64,000 nt of DNA, taken from positions 62,001-126,000 of the forward strand of contig NZ_CP067225.1 in NCBI RefSeq assembly GCF_016617715.1, in the 5' to 3' direction. The DNA is from Paracoccus sp. MC1862 (GTDB lineage: Bacteria; Pseudomonadota; Alphaproteobacteria; Rhodobacterales; Rhodobacteraceae). The notes under the pieces were generated by a model. It made no database searches, was not told the origin of the DNA, and worked only from the letters and a program-made list of their open reading frames with translations. Shown here piece by piece: positions 10,383 through 19,738 of this stretch; the first letter of the stretch is position 1, and every line of letters begins with the position of its first letter. The position numbers were made by a program, and so were the translations under genes.

Positions 10383-11774
10383 TTACTGCTTGCCGATCGC
10401 GCGCAGCACGCGGTCGAGGTTCTGGCCCTGCGTGCTGGTGTAGGGGGCGTCGCGCACCGCGTTGTAATAGGCCGATGGGTCATAGGTGGGGATCCCAAGC
10501 TGAAGGTGCTCTACCGTCAGCAGACCCATAGCGGCCAGAAGTTGATAATGTGCTAACTGCAGGTTGGCTTCCGCCGTGATCCGGTCGGCCCGCGCTTCCA
10601 GCAGGTCCTGTTCGGCGTCCAGCACGTCCAGCGTGGTGCGCGCGCCAAGGGTGGCTTCCTCGCGCACGCCTTCATAGGCCTGTTCGGCGGCCGAGATCTG
10701 TTCCTCGATGGAACCGATCTGGGCGCGGGCGACGTCGATGTTGGCCCAGGCGGTACCCAGCACCAGCTCGACCTGCCGCACGGTGTCCAGCAGCGCCGAG
10801 CGGGCCGAATCACGCTGCGCCATGGCCCGGCGATGCGCGGCGGGAAGCCGCCCGCCCGAGTAGATGGTCTGGCTGGCCTGCACCCCGGCGCTGAGCGTCG
10901 TCGTGTTATCCTGGTCGCCCGTGCCGAGCAGCGTCCGACCCGGTGCCCGCGTCGTGCCAAGCCCCACCGAGCCCGTGAGCTGCGGGCGGCGTTCGGCCGC
11001 GGCCGCGGCGACGCCCAGTTCGGCGGCGGCGACGGCGCGCTGCGCCTGCCGGATCGCCGGATGGGTGCGGCGCGCGGTATCCCGCGCGATCTCGACCGAG
11101 GCGGGGCGCGCAGGCAGGGGCGGCGGCGGATCGAGATCGCCCGGCTCGCGTCCCACGGCGTTGCGGTAGTTCTCGCCTGCGATCTGAAGCTGGCCCTGAG
11201 CGGAGGCAAGGCTCGCGCGGGTTGCGGCAAGCTGCGCCTCGGCAAGGGCCACGTCGGTGGTGGTGATCTCGCCCACGTCGAAGCGGTCCTGCGCCGCCTG
11301 CCGTTCGCGCGTCAGCAGCCCGACCGAGTTGTTCTGCAGCGCCACCTGCTGTTCGGCGCTGCGGATGTCCAGATAGGCCTGCACGGCGGTCAGCAATATG
11401 TCCTGTTCCACCGAGATCAGCGATTCGCGGGTGGCGAGGACCTGTTCCTTGGCGATGTCGATCGCCAGTTGCCCGCGGCCCCAGTCATACAGCGTCATCT
11501 GCCCCACCAGTTCCAGCGTGGTCGCGACGGCCTCGATCCCGTCCACCTGCTGGAAATTATGCGAGGCGGCCCATTGCACGACCGGGCGCAGCGCGGCCAT
11601 GCTTTGCGCCACGTCCTCGTCCGCCGCCCGCAGCAGGGCGCGGTTCTGTTCCAGCAGGGCCGAGTGGCGATAAGCCCCCACCATGGTATCGGCCAGCGAT
11701 TCGGCCCAAGCCGGCAGCGACGACAAGGCGGTGCCCAGCGCCAGTGCCGCGGCCAGAAGACGCCGCCCCCTCAC
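10383..11774 (-). CDS. tolC: TolC family outer-membrane efflux/secretion protein
   Basis: A 463-residue outer-membrane channel protein with a signal peptide (cleavage after AWA, residue 24) and the long, Ala/Gln-rich alternating helices of the TolC/AggA family, repeated in two halves. The repeated motif AEAQL near residues 185-190 and [12 protein letters not shown] near 405-416 mark equivalent positions. It would form a trimer and serve type I secretion or drug efflux. No HlyD or HlyB gene is adjacent. The RTX protein at 38.6 kb is a possible cargo. Translation starts at a GTG overlapping the stop of the upstream PIMT-like gene (GTGA), so the two are coupled. Confidence 0.88.
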   Translation of the reverse strand: MRGRRLLAAALALGTALSSLPAWAESLADTMVGAYRHSALLEQNRALLRAADEDVAQSMAALRPVVQWAASHNFQQVDGIEAVATTLELVGQMTLYDWGRGQLAIDIAKEQVLATRESLISVEQDILLTAVQAYLDIRSAEQQVALQNNSVGLLTRERQAAQDRFDVGEITTTDVALAEAQLAATRASLASAQGQLQIAGENYRNAVGREPGDLDPPPPLPARPASVEIARDTARRTHPAIRQAQRAVAAAELGVAAAAAERRPQLTGSVGLGTTRAPGRTLLGTGDQDNTTTLSAGVQASQTIYSGGRLPAAHRRAMAQRDSARSALLDTVRQVELVLGTAWANIDVARAQIGSIEEQISAAEQAYEGVREEATLGARTTLDVLDAEQDLLEARADRITAEANLQLAHYQLLAAMGLLTVEHLQLGIPTYDPSAYYNAVRDAPYTSTQGQNLDRVLRAIGKQ

Positions 11775-12424
11775 AGCGAGAACTCCGCCCGGCGGGCGAA
11801 GCCCGGCAGGACGGGAGCGCTGGCGTTGAAGGCGTAGCGCCAGGTGATCACGCCATCCAGCTTGATGCCGAGGCGCACCACCCCGAGCGCGCCTTCGCGG
11901 AACAGCGCCATGATGCGACCTCCTTCTGCAAGTTGCGCGGCAAGATCGGCGGGCATCTCCTCGATGCCGCCTTCGACGAAAATGGCGTCATAGGGCGCCT
12001 CGGCCGGGTGGCCCGCGGCCAGCGGCCCGGCAACCACCGCGACGTTGTCGGCACCCGCCGCGGCCAGCCGCCGCGTCGCCTCGGCCGCCATCTCGGCGTC
12101 TTCCTCGAGCGCCACGACGGCCTGCGCCAGCCGCCCCACCACCGCGGCCGAGTAGCCGAAGCCCGCCCCCACATCCAGCACGAGCTGGGTCGGCTGGATG
12201 TCCAGCGCGTCGATCATCTTGGCGATCGTCCGGGGTTCCAGCAGCACGCGGCCGCGGACCAGGTCCACGTTCTCGCCGATATAGGCGACGTCGCGGCGGC
12301 TGTCGGGGACGAACTGCTCTCTCGGGACCTCGAGCATCGCCGCGATCACGTTGTATTTGGTCACGTCATTCGTGCGCACCTGGGTGTCCACCATTGTCGT
12401 GCGGCGTTCCTGGAAATCTGTCAT
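11771..12424 (-). CDS. PIMT-like SAM-dependent methyltransferase (second copy)
   Basis: A 217-residue protein of the protein-L-isoaspartate methyltransferase superfamily. Motif [13 protein letters not shown], is at residues 83-94. The N terminus, [19 protein letters not shown], is typical of a subgroup common in alphaproteobacteria that is shorter and lacks the clear TISQP substrate loop of classical Pcm; [10 protein letters not shown] occupies that place. Repair activity is therefore uncertain. The start at 12424 was chosen over the longer frame to 12559 because the conserved region begins there. It is coupled to tolC by a 4-base overlap, which may mean a role linked to export rather than repair. 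Confidence 0.75.
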   Translation of the reverse strand: MTDFQERRTTMVDTQVRTNDVTKYNVIAAMLEVPREQFVPDSRRDVAYIGENVDLVRGRVLLEPRTIAKMIDALDIQPTQLVLDVGAGFGYSAAVVGRLAQAVVALEEDAEMAAEATRRLAAAGADNVAVVAGPLAAGHPAEAPYDAIFVEGGIEEMPADLAAQLAEGGRIMALFREGALGVVRLGIKLDGVITWRYAFNASAPVLPGFARRAEFSL

Positions 12425-12576
12425 CGCGGCCATCCGGCTGTGCTTTTCCCCATTCTCTGGCACGATTGCGGGGCCGGGGCAACGCCGCCCCATCGCCACC
12501 CTGCCGCGGAAACGCCGTTTCAATCGGCGCGCGAAGGGGGCAGGATGCGCGCACTCCACCCTGCCGGAGCCCCGAC

Positions 12577-13119
12577 GTGACCCAGCGCCAGACCGCCCGC
12601 ATTGCCATCGTGACCGTGTCCGACCGTGCCAGCCGCGGCGAATACGAGGACCGCAGCGGCCCGGCCGTCGAGGCCTGGCTGCGCGAGGTCGTGACCTCGC
12701 CCGCCGACATCGCCCGCCATGTCATTCCTGACGGACGCGAGGGGGTGGCGGCGACCCTGCGGCGGCTGTCGGAAGGCGAGGGCGCCGACCTGATCCTGAT
12801 TTCCGGCGGCACCGGCCCCGCCCCCCGCGACGAGACGCCCGAGGCGCTGGCCGAGGTGATCGAAAAGGAACTGGCAGGCTTCGGCGAGGAGATGCGCCGC
12901 GCGAGCCTGGCCGAAGGGGTGCCGACCGCCATCCTGTCGCGGCAGACGGCAGGCATCCGTGACGCCTGCCTGATGATCCTTCTGCCCGGCAAGCCCGCCG
13001 CCATCGCCACCTGCCTGGACGCGGTCTTCGCGGCCGTGCCCTACTGCCTGGACCTGATCGGCGCCGCCCGGATCGAGACAGACCCGGCGCGGATCGTGGC
13101 GTTCCGGCCGAAGGTCTGA
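12577..13119 (+). CDS. mog: Molybdopterin adenylyltransferase (Mog/MoaB family)
   Basis: A 180-residue MoCF-domain protein that adenylylates molybdopterin before molybdenum insertion. The two active-site segments are SGGTG (76-80) and RDETPEA (84-90), and the C-terminal ILLPGKPAA is the usual closing motif. The start is a GTG at 12577 with a CCGGAG ribosome site; the open frame further upstream has no family sequence. The gene stands alone between a divergent methyltransferase gene and the convergent rsmD. No other molybdenum-cofactor gene is adjacent, although a MoeB-like gene lies at 57 kb. Confidence 0.88.
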   Translation: MTQRQTARIAIVTVSDRASRGEYEDRSGPAVEAWLREVVTSPADIARHVIPDGREGVAATLRRLSEGEGADLILISGGTGPAPRDETPEALAEVIEKELAGFGEEMRRASLAEGVPTAILSRQTAGIRDACLMILLPGKPAAIATCLDAVFAAVPYCLDLIGAARIETDPARIVAFRPKV

Positions 13120-13159
13120 GCGGACCGGGGCGCCGGACCGTGGGACAGCCCCCGCACCA

Positions 13160-13185
13160 CCGGGATATTCGTGCGATGGAGAAAG
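13160..13185 (+). repeat. CCGGGATATT intergenic motif, copy 2
   Basis: The sequence begins CCGGGATATTCGTGCGATGG and continues with AGAAAG. The core matches 19820-19848. It lies between the convergent mog and rsmD genes, in an 87-base gap. Confidence 0.5.
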
Positions 13186-13206
13186 ACCCTAGGTGAGCGA
13201 AGCGGG

Positions 13207-13764
13207 TCAGGCCGCACGCAACAGGGTGACGAGCGTGTCGCCGTAGCGGCGCTGGTCGATCCGGGTCAGGCCCTCGGGGGGCAGGGGGGCGGTGTCCTCC
13301 TCCCACACCACCAGCGCCTCGGGGGCCAGCCAGTTGCCCGCCAGCGCCGAGGAAAGCGCGGCCTCGCCCAGCCGCTGGCCATAGGGAGGGTCGAGGAAGA
13401 CGAGGTCATAGCCCGCGCCCCGGTTCGGCCCGAGATTGGTGGCATCGCGCCGCCAGATATCGGTCGCGCCCATGGCCCGGGCTTTTTCCACATTCGCCCG
13501 CAAGAGGGCGCGGGCGCTCGCGCCCTCGTCCACGAAGGCAACCCGGGCCGCGCCGCGCGACAGCGCCTCGAGGCCCAGCGCCCCGGTTCCGGCGAAGAGG
13601 TCCAGCACCTGCGCGCCCTCGATCGGGAAGCCGTGGCTGTTGAGGACGAGGTTGAAGATCGCCTCGCGCACCCGATCGCTGGTGGGGCGCAGATGCGCGG
13701 CGGGATCGCCCGCGCCGACTTCGGCCAGTTTCAGCCCGCGCAGGCGGCCGCCGACGATTCGCAT
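13207..13764 (-). CDS. rsmD: 16S rRNA (guanine966-N2)-methyltransferase RsmD
   Basis: A 185-residue methyltransferase that modifies G966 of 16S rRNA. The N-terminal MRIVGGRLRGLKL, the segment LRPTSDRVREAIFN (25-38), the SAM motif DLFAGTGALG (55-64) and the catalytic DPPY (125-128) are all as expected, and the length is normal. Divergent from the rhamnose operon. Confidence 0.95.
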   Translation of the reverse strand: MRIVGGRLRGLKLAEVGAGDPAAHLRPTSDRVREAIFNLVLNSHGFPIEGAQVLDLFAGTGALGLEALSRGAARVAFVDEGASARALLRANVEKARAMGATDIWRRDATNLGPNRGAGYDLVFLDPPYGQRLGEAALSSALAGNWLAPEALVVWEEDTAPLPPEGLTRIDQRRYGDTLVTLLRAA

Positions 13765-13872
13765 GGACAGCTCTCCCTATCCGGCGGTCCGCATGACCGT
13801 CCTGGTTGCACGCGGCTTTCCCTTTTGCGGGAAAAATGGCAAGCGCCGTTCGACTGGGATCGAGAGGTTGGG

Positions 13873-14427
13873 ATGCGGATCGAGGAGACGGCCCTGTCGG
13901 GGGTTCTGGTGCTGACGCCTGCGCGGTTCGGCGACCACCGGGGCTTCTTTTCGGAAAGCTGGAACCGACGGACGCTGGAGGAGGCGGGGGTGCATCTGCC
14001 CCCGTTCGTGCAGGATAACCACTCGCTCTCGGCCAAGGCGGGCACGCTGCGCGGGCTGCATTACCAGGCGCCCCCCTCTGCGCAGGGCAAGCTGGTGCGC
14101 TGCGGGCGGGGCGCCCTTTACGACGTGGCGGTGGACGGGCGGCGCGGCAGCGAAACCTATGGGCAATGGGTCGGGGTTGAACTGACCTTTCAGAACGGCC
14201 GCCAGCTCTGGGTGCCGCCGGGCTTCCTGCATGGCTTCGTCACGCGCGAGGACGACACCGAGGTCGTCTACAAGTGCACGGGCCATTACGACCGTGCGGC
14301 GGATGGGGCGGTGCGCTGGGACAGCCTCGGCATCGACTGGGGCGTGGCCCGGCCGATCCTGTCCGAGAAGGACCGGGCCGCGGTGCCCTTCGTCGACTGG
14401 CAATCACCCTTCGAGGGGGCGGCATGA
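13873..14427 (+). CDS. rfbC: dTDP-4-dehydrorhamnose 3,5-epimerase
   Basis: A 184-residue cupin epimerase of the dTDP-L-rhamnose pathway. The catalytic histidine is His63 in RGLHYQ, and the Tyr of VVYKCT (133) is the expected acid. VPPGFLHGF is also conserved. The ATG at 13873 begins the conserved MRIEET; the longer frame upstream runs through intergenic sequence. First gene of the rfbC-rfbB-rfbD-rfbA operon. Its stop overlaps the rfbB start by four bases. Confidence 0.95.
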   Translation: MRIEETALSGVLVLTPARFGDHRGFFSESWNRRTLEEAGVHLPPFVQDNHSLSAKAGTLRGLHYQAPPSAQGKLVRCGRGALYDVAVDGRRGSETYGQWVGVELTFQNGRQLWVPPGFLHGFVTREDDTEVVYKCTGHYDRAADGAVRWDSLGIDWGVARPILSEKDRAAVPFVDWQSPFEGAA

Positions 14428-15461
14428 AGATCCTCGTGACGGGCGGTGCGGGCTTCATCGGCTCGGCGGTGGTGCGGCTGGCGGTCGGGCGCGGGCATGA
14501 GGTCGTGAACCTCGACGCGCTGACCTATGCGGCGAACCTTGAGAGCGTGGCCTCGGTGGCGGGAAGCCCGCGCTACGCCTTCGAGCAGGCCGACATCCGC
14601 GACCGCACGGCGCTGGATCGCGTCTTCGCGACGCACCGGCCGGATGCGGTGATGCATCTCGCCGCGGAAAGCCACGTGGACCGCTCGATCGACGGCCCCG
14701 GCGCCTTCATCGAGACCAATGTGACCGGCACCTGTAACCTGCTGGAAGCGGCGCGGGCTTGGTGGACGCGCGAGGGCAGGCCCGAGGGCTTCCGCTTTCA
14801 TCACATCTCAACCGACGAGGTCTTCGGATCGCTCGGCGAGACAGGGCAGTTCACGGAAGCTACGCCCTACGACCCGCGCTCGCCCTATTCGGCGTCCAAG
14901 GCGGCATCCGACCATCTGGTGCGCGCCTGGCACGAGACCTACGGGTTGCCGGTGGTGCTGACGAACTGTTCCAACAACTACGGCCCCTTCCACTTCCCCG
15001 AGAAGCTGGTGCCGGTGGTGATCCTCAATGCCCTGCACGGGCGCGAGATCCCGGTCTATGGCGATGGCGGCAATGTGCGCGACTGGCTGTATGTCGAGGA
15101 CCACGCCGATGCGCTGCTGCTGTGCCTCGAACAGGGCGCGGTCGGCCGCAGCTACAACATCGGCGGCGAGAACGAGGCCCGCAACATCGACCTCGTGCGC
15201 ACCATCTGCGCGCATCTGGACGATATGCGGCCCGAAGGCGGCCCGCATGACCGCCTGATCCGCTTCGTGACTGACCGCCCGGGCCATGACCGGCGCTATG
15301 CGATCGACCCGACTCGCATCCGCACCGAACTGGACTGGCGCCCCTCGGTCACGGTCGAGGAAGGGCTGAAGCGCACCGTCGCCTGGTATCTCGAGAACGA
15401 GGACTGGTGGCGCCCGCTGCTGGCCCGACAGGGCGTGGGCAGGCGGCTGGGGGCGGGCTGA
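14424..15461 (+). CDS. rfbB: dTDP-glucose 4,6-dehydratase
   Basis: A 345-residue extended short-chain dehydrogenase that converts dTDP-glucose to the 4-keto-6-deoxy sugar. It has the NAD-binding TGGAGFIGS near residues 6-14, the active-site STDEVFG from residue 129 and YSASK with Tyr155 and Lys159. The start overlaps the rfbC stop (ATGA), so translation is coupled. Length matches the family. Confidence 0.96.
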   Translation: MKILVTGGAGFIGSAVVRLAVGRGHEVVNLDALTYAANLESVASVAGSPRYAFEQADIRDRTALDRVFATHRPDAVMHLAAESHVDRSIDGPGAFIETNVTGTCNLLEAARAWWTREGRPEGFRFHHISTDEVFGSLGETGQFTEATPYDPRSPYSASKAASDHLVRAWHETYGLPVVLTNCSNNYGPFHFPEKLVPVVILNALHGREIPVYGDGGNVRDWLYVEDHADALLLCLEQGAVGRSYNIGGENEARNIDLVRTICAHLDDMRPEGGPHDRLIRFVTDRPGHDRRYAIDPTRIRTELDWRPSVTVEEGLKRTVAWYLENEDWWRPLLARQGVGRRLGAG

Positions 15462-15475
15462 GGTTGCGCGAGCGC

Positions 15476-15500
15476 ATGGGTATTTGGGCCAGGATGAAGC
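15476..15500 (+). repeat. GGTATTTGG intergenic motif, copy 3
   Basis: GGGTATTTGGGCCAGGATGA followed by AGC, in the 58-base gap between rfbB and rfbD. It matches the general layout of the other copies (a TATT core, then a short spacer and an AGAAG-like or GATGAAG end), but its first bases differ from the CCGGGATATT form. Confidence 0.4.
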
Positions 15501-15519
15501 CCCTGAGGGAGAATCCACG

Positions 15520-16371
15520 ATGGACGGTCTGATGATCTTCGGCCGCACGGGGCAGGTGGCGCGGGAACTCGCGCGGCTTGCGCCCGAGGCGCGCTTCGTC
15601 GGCCGCGACGAGGCCGACCTGGCCGATCCGGCCGCCTGCGCCGCGCTGATCCGAGAGGTCCGCCCCGCCTGTGTCATCAACGCTGCGGCCTATACCGCGG
15701 TGGACCGGGCCGAGACGGAGCCGGAGCTTGCCCGGCTGGTCAATGCCCGGGCGCCGGGTGCCATGGCCGCCGCCTGTGCCGAGGCGGGCATCCCGTTTCT
15801 TCATGTCTCGACGGATTATGTCTTTGACGGCTCGGGAGAGGCGCTGCGCCGCGAGGAGGCGCCAACCGGCCCGCTTGGGGCCTATGGACAGACCAAGCTC
15901 GATGGCGAGCGCGCCATCGCTGCCGCCGGCGGGCAATGGGCGGTGCTGCGGACAAGCTGGGTCTTCTCGGCGCATGGCACGAATTTCGTCAGGACCATGC
16001 GGCGGCTGGGGGCCGAGCGCGAGCGGCTGACCATCGTCTCCGACCAGGTCGGCGGGCCGACGCCCGCGGGTGACATCGCGGGTGCCCTTCTGACGATGGC
16101 ACGGGCGATGGTGGCCGATCCGGCCAAGGGCGGCCTCTATCACTTCGCGGGCGCGCCCGACGTGAGCTGGGCTGATTTCGCCCGCGAGATCTTCGCCCGC
16201 TCGGGTCTCGCGCCGCAGGTCGTGGACATCCCGACCAGCGCCTATCCCACCCCGGCGCGGCGGCCGTTGAACTCGCGCCTTGACTGCGGCGCCATCACCC
16301 GCGCCTTCGGCATCGCGCGCCCGGACTGGCGGGCAGGGCTCGATCGCGTCATTCAGGAGCTTTCCGCATGA
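15520..16371 (+). CDS. rfbD: dTDP-4-dehydrorhamnose reductase
   Basis: A 283-residue short-chain reductase giving dTDP-L-rhamnose. The nucleotide-binding loop is FGRTGQVA at the N terminus, STDYVFDG marks the active-site strand, and Tyr122 with Lys126 (YGQTK) form the catalytic pair. The ATG at 15520 follows GAGGGAGAA. The frame to 15484 only adds sequence that includes an intergenic repeat. The stop overlaps the rfbA start. Confidence 0.94.
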   Translation: MDGLMIFGRTGQVARELARLAPEARFVGRDEADLADPAACAALIREVRPACVINAAAYTAVDRAETEPELARLVNARAPGAMAAACAEAGIPFLHVSTDYVFDGSGEALRREEAPTGPLGAYGQTKLDGERAIAAAGGQWAVLRTSWVFSAHGTNFVRTMRRLGAERERLTIVSDQVGGPTPAGDIAGALLTMARAMVADPAKGGLYHFAGAPDVSWADFAREIFARSGLAPQVVDIPTSAYPTPARRPLNSRLDCGAITRAFGIARPDWRAGLDRVIQELSA

Positions 16372-17252
16372 GCCGCCGCAAGGGCATCATCCTGGCCGGG
16401 GGTTCGGGCACCCGCCTTTACCCGATCACGCTGGGCGTCTCGAAGCAGCTTCTGCCGGTCTATGACAAGCCGATGATCTATTATCCCCTGTCGGTGCTGA
16501 TGCTGACCGGCATCCGCGAGATTGCGATCATCACCACCCCCGACGACCAAGCGCAGTTCCAGCGGCTGCTGGGCGACGGCCGACAGTGGGGGATCGAACT
16601 GACCTGGATCGTGCAGCCCCGGCCCGAGGGGCTGGCGCAAGCCTATGTCCTGGCCGAGGAGTTCCTTGCCGGGGCGCCCTCGGCGATGGTGCTGGGCGAC
16701 AACATCTTCCACGGCCACGGGCTGACCGAAATGCTGGCGCAGGCCGACGCACGGCAGGAGGCGACGGTCTTCGGCTATCACGTGGCCGATCCCGAACGCT
16801 ACGGCGTCGTGGCTTTCGACGACAGGGGCCGGGCCGTGCAGATCATCGAGAAGCCCGCGGTGCCGCCCTCGAACTATGCGGTCACCGGGCTTTACTTCCT
16901 CGACGCCGATGCCTCGCGTCGTGCCCGCGACGTGACGCCCTCGGAACGTGGCGAACTGGAGATTGCCACCCTGCTGGAAACCTACCTGCACGAGGGCCGG
17001 CTGACCGTCGAGCGCATGGGCCGCGGTTTCGCCTGGCTCGACACCGGCACCCACAGCAGCCTGCTGGACGCCGGCAACTTTGTCCGCACACTGGAAGAGC
17101 GCCAGGGGATGCAGTCGGGCAGCCCCGACGAGGCCGCCTACCAGCAGGGCTGGATCAGCGACGTGCAACTGCGCACCCAGGCGCAGAAGTTCGGGAAGAC
17201 CGATTACGGAATGTATCTGGCAAGGCTGCTGGACCAGGTGCCGCTGGCGTGA
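16368..17252 (+). CDS. rfbA: Glucose-1-phosphate thymidylyltransferase
   Basis: A 294-residue nucleotidyltransferase that makes dTDP-glucose, the entry step of the pathway. The signature GGSGTRLYPIT is at 11-21, with KQLLPVYDKPMIYYP following and the metal-binding GDN near residue 110. It is the last gene of rfbCBDA and overlaps rfbD by four bases. No glycosyltransferase or polymer export gene is adjacent, so the rhamnose acceptor is encoded elsewhere. A strong hairpin lies 75 bases downstream. Confidence 0.96.
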   Translation: MSRRKGIILAGGSGTRLYPITLGVSKQLLPVYDKPMIYYPLSVLMLTGIREIAIITTPDDQAQFQRLLGDGRQWGIELTWIVQPRPEGLAQAYVLAEEFLAGAPSAMVLGDNIFHGHGLTEMLAQADARQEATVFGYHVADPERYGVVAFDDRGRAVQIIEKPAVPPSNYAVTGLYFLDADASRRARDVTPSERGELEIATLLETYLHEGRLTVERMGRGFAWLDTGTHSSLLDAGNFVRTLEERQGMQSGSPDEAAYQQGWISDVQLRTQAQKFGKTDYGMYLARLLDQVPLA

Positions 17253-17319
17253 CGGCCTGTGCTTGGCTTTCGTCTTTGCCTGAACATCATCCGGGGCTGG
17301 CCAGCGCCCGGACAACAGC

Positions 17320-17382
17320 GGATCAGAAAACAGCCATCATGGCTGTTTTTCCGCCTGATGGGTCCGATGGACTGTTTTCAGC
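17320..17382 (+). repeat. Palindromic intergenic element, copy 1 (full length)
   Basis: A 63-base unit starting GGATCAGAAAACAGCC and ending GGACTGTTTTCAGC. It matches the reverse complement of 34581-34644 at about 50 of 63 positions, and its two ends match shorter copies at 19779-19807 and 48484-48509. All copies lie between genes. The element carries a perfect internal hairpin. Confidence 0.75.
17327..17349. terminator. Hairpin terminator after rfbA (inside the repeat)
   Basis: AAAACAGCCAT and ATGGCTGTTTT form a perfect 11-base stem around a single C, followed by a further T. The stem is A-rich on one side and U-rich on the other, so it could end transcription from rfbA and also from the response-regulator gene whose stop is at 17449. 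Confidence 0.55.
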
Positions 17383-17448
17383 AAGCCGGGGGCACAGCCC
17401 GGGGGAAGGAATCCCCCCCCGCTGCGACGGCGACGCAGGCATCCGGGT

Positions 17449-18153
17449 TCAATCCGGCACCAGCATGTAGCCCGCGCCGCGCACGGTCTGCAGGTAGCGC
17501 GGCTCGCGCGGGTCAGGCTCGATCTTGCGGCGCAGGCGGGTGATCTGCACGTCGATGGCGCGGTCCGAGTTCTCGCCCGCGTCGTCCGGCTCGCGGCCCA
17601 GTTCCTCGATCAGCGTGGGGCGGTCCACGGCCTCGCCCGGCGTTTCGGCCAGACGCCGCATCAGGGTCTGCTCGCTGCCGGTCAGGTGGATGGGCGTGTC
17701 GCCGCTCCACAACTCGCCCTTGGCGGTGTCGAAGCGCATGGGGCCGAGCGTCAGGAACTTGGGACCCCGGTTCTCGACCGCAGGCATCCGGCGCAGGATG
17801 GCGGCGATCCGCAGCAGAAGCTCGCGCGGCTCGAAGGGCTTGGGCAGGTAGTCGTCCGCCCCGGATTCCAGTCCCGCGATCCGGTCGTCGGTGTCGCCCT
17901 TGGCGGTCAGCAGCAGGACCGGGGTCTGGCTGTGGCGGCGCAGCGATCGGGTGAGCGTGATCCCGTCCTCGCCCGGCATCATCACGTCCAGCACGATCAG
18001 GTCGAACTCCAGCCCTGCCAGCAGGCGGCGGGCCTGTGCGGCGTCCTTGGCAGTCGTGACGTAATAGCCGTTGCGCACGAGGAAGCGGCGCAGCAGCGTG
18101 CGGATGCGTTCGTCGTCATCGACGATCAGAAGGTGAGCGTCGGGATTGCTCAT
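17449..18153 (-). CDS. OmpR-family response regulator, PetR-like
   Basis: A 234-residue two-domain regulator. The receiver domain (about 1-120) has the acidic cluster VDDD, phospho-acceptor Asp56 in LIVLDVMMP and the conserved Lys of LLLTAKGD. The DNA-binding winged helix covers about 135-230. No histidine kinase gene is adjacent. The pairing with an upstream MarR gene, overlapping by four bases, is the arrangement of petP-petR in Rhodobacter capsulatus, where PetR is needed for cytochrome bc1 synthesis. Calling this PetR is based on that arrangement and the alphaproteobacterial context. The bc1 genes are not in the window. Confidence 0.8.
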   Translation of the reverse strand: MSNPDAHLLIVDDDERIRTLLRRFLVRNGYYVTTAKDAAQARRLLAGLEFDLIVLDVMMPGEDGITLTRSLRRHSQTPVLLLTAKGDTDDRIAGLESGADDYLPKPFEPRELLLRIAAILRRMPAVENRGPKFLTLGPMRFDTAKGELWSGDTPIHLTGSEQTLMRRLAETPGEAVDRPTLIEELGREPDDAGENSDRAIDVQITRLRRKIEPDPREPRYLQTVRGAGYMLVPD

Positions 18154-18710
18154 CCCGTGGCCCCCGTGCGGCGGGGAACGAGGCGCTGTTCCGGCGCTTC
18201 GCGCAAGGCGCGGAACTGGCCCAGCATCTCGCCGTCCATCATCGCCTCCAGCACCTGCCGGAAACCGGCGACCGCCTGCGGCCCGGCGGCGCGATAGGCG
18301 GCGCGGACGCGGGCGCGCTGCGCCTCGGAGAGCCGCCGTTCCAGCGCCGTGCCCTTCTCGGTCAGGTAAAGCTGGCGCTCGCGCCGGTCGCGGCGGCCGA
18401 TGCGGCTGTCCACCAGCCCGTCCTCGATCAGCGTCCGCAGCACGCGGTTCAGGGATTGCTTGGTCACGCCCAGCACTGCCAGCAGCGAGGTAACGGTCAG
18501 GCCCGGATCGCGGGTAATGAAGTGCAGCGCCCTATGGTGGGCGCGGCCATAGCCGATTTCTTCAAGGATCAGGTCGGGGTCCGAGGTGAAGGCGCGATAG
18601 GCGAAATACATCGCCTCGATGCCACGCCGGATCTGGTCGTCGGTCAGGAACAGCAGGCTTTCGCCGCCGGGAATGGGATGGGGGTCGCTTCTCATTCCGG
18701 GTTGCCGCAT
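18150..18710 (-). CDS. MarR-family transcriptional regulator, PetP-like
   Basis: A 186-residue winged-helix regulator. The DNA-binding part, with LLAVLGVTKQSLNRVLRTL and the basic wing RIGRRDRRERQLYLTEKG, is typical of MarR. The start is uncertain: ATG 18710 lies about 17 bases from a predicted transcription start, and ATG 18695 is also possible. Its 3' end overlaps the response-regulator start (ATGA). A partial palindrome over its own -35 box suggests autoregulation, possibly together with control of divergent ilvE. Confidence 0.82.
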   Translation of the reverse strand: MRQPGMRSDPHPIPGGESLLFLTDDQIRRGIEAMYFAYRAFTSDPDLILEEIGYGRAHHRALHFITRDPGLTVTSLLAVLGVTKQSLNRVLRTLIEDGLVDSRIGRRDRRERQLYLTEKGTALERRLSEAQRARVRAAYRAAGPQAVAGFRQVLEAMMDGEMLGQFRALREAPEQRLVPRRTGATG

Positions 18711-18733
18711 CCTTGTTGCCGAGGGTTGGGCCA

Positions 18734-18769
18734 AGGATAGGGCAGTGTTGTTGACTTTCCAAGAATCAA
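18734..18769 (-). promoter_or_regulatory. Predicted promoter and operator for the MarR gene
   Basis: Read on the minus strand, TTGGAA (18762-18757) and TATCCT (18739-18734) are separated by 17 bases, a good sigma70-like spacing. A partial palindrome at 18751-18769, with TTGA and TCAA ends and matches at six of nine paired positions, overlaps the -35 box. This is a natural MarR binding site. It also lies upstream of ilvE on the plus strand. Confidence 0.45.
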
Positions 18770-18847
18770 TCTCTACCCCTTGCCTCTGACGCAACTTTTT
18801 GCCCTTCGCGGCAGGGTCGCGCGAAACATTCGCAAATCACGAGGCTC

Positions 18848-19729
18848 ATGGGGATCATGGCAGGCAGCTACGAAGACCGCGACGGCAAGATCTGGATGGA
18901 CGGAGAACTGGTCGACTGGCGCGACGCCAAGGTCCATGTCCTGACCCATGCGCTGCACTATGCCAGCGCCGTCTTCGAGGGCGAGCGCTGCTATGACGGC
19001 AAGATCTTCAAGTCGCGACAGCATTCCGAGCGCCTGCTGAAGTCGGGCGAGTTGATCGACATGGACATCCCCTGGACGCCCGAGCAGATCTGCGAGGCCA
19101 AGCGCGCGGTGCTTGAGGCCAACGGCTTCACCAACGCCTATGTCCGGGCGCTGGCCTTCCGCGGCGCCGGGCCCGACATGGGGGTGGCCGCCAGCCATAA
19201 CCCGGTGCGGCTGGCCATCTGCACCTGGGAATGGGGCAGCTATTACGGCGACGCCAAGTGGCAGGGCGCGAAGCTCGACATCTCGAAGTGGAAGCGGCCG
19301 AGCCCCGAGACGATCCCGGCGGCGGCCAAGGCGGCGGGGCTTTACATGATCTGCACCATGTCCAAGCACGCGGCCGAGAAGAAGGGCTGCTCGGATTCGC
19401 TGTTCATGGACTATCGCGGCTATGTGGCCGAGGCGACCGGGGCCAACGTCTTCTTCGTGCGTGATGGGGAGATCCACACGCCGCTGGCCGACGCCTTTCT
19501 GAACGGCATCACGCGGCAGACCGTGATCCAGATGTGCAAGGATCAGGGGATGGCCGTGCACGAGCGCCACATCCTGCCCGAAGAAGTGGAGAGCTTTCAG
19601 GAATGCTTTCTGACCGGCTCGGCCGCAGAGGTCACGCCTGTCGCCCAGATCGGCGAGAACTGGCATTTCCAGGTGGGGCCGACGACGCGGAAGATCGCCG
19701 AAAGCTACGAGGCGCTGGTGCGGGCCTGA
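18848..19729 (+). CDS. ilvE: Branched-chain amino acid aminotransferase
   Basis: A 293-residue class IV PLP enzyme catalysing the last step of valine, leucine and isoleucine synthesis. Lys161 in AAAKAAG is the expected Schiff-base lysine, aligned with Lys159 of E. coli IlvE. The motif GYVAEATGANVFFV and FLTGSAAEVTPV match the family. The ATG at 18848 has a GAGG only three bases upstream, so ATG 18857 is also possible. It is divergent from the MarR gene and followed by a repeat-bearing gap. Confidence 0.93.
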   Translation: MGIMAGSYEDRDGKIWMDGELVDWRDAKVHVLTHALHYASAVFEGERCYDGKIFKSRQHSERLLKSGELIDMDIPWTPEQICEAKRAVLEANGFTNAYVRALAFRGAGPDMGVAASHNPVRLAICTWEWGSYYGDAKWQGAKLDISKWKRPSPETIPAAAKAAGLYMICTMSKHAAEKKGCSDSLFMDYRGYVAEATGANVFFVRDGEIHTPLADAFLNGITRQTVIQMCKDQGMAVHERHILPEEVESFQECFLTGSAAEVTPVAQIGENWHFQVGPTTRKIAESYEALVRA

Positions 19730-19738
19730 CCGCTGGGC

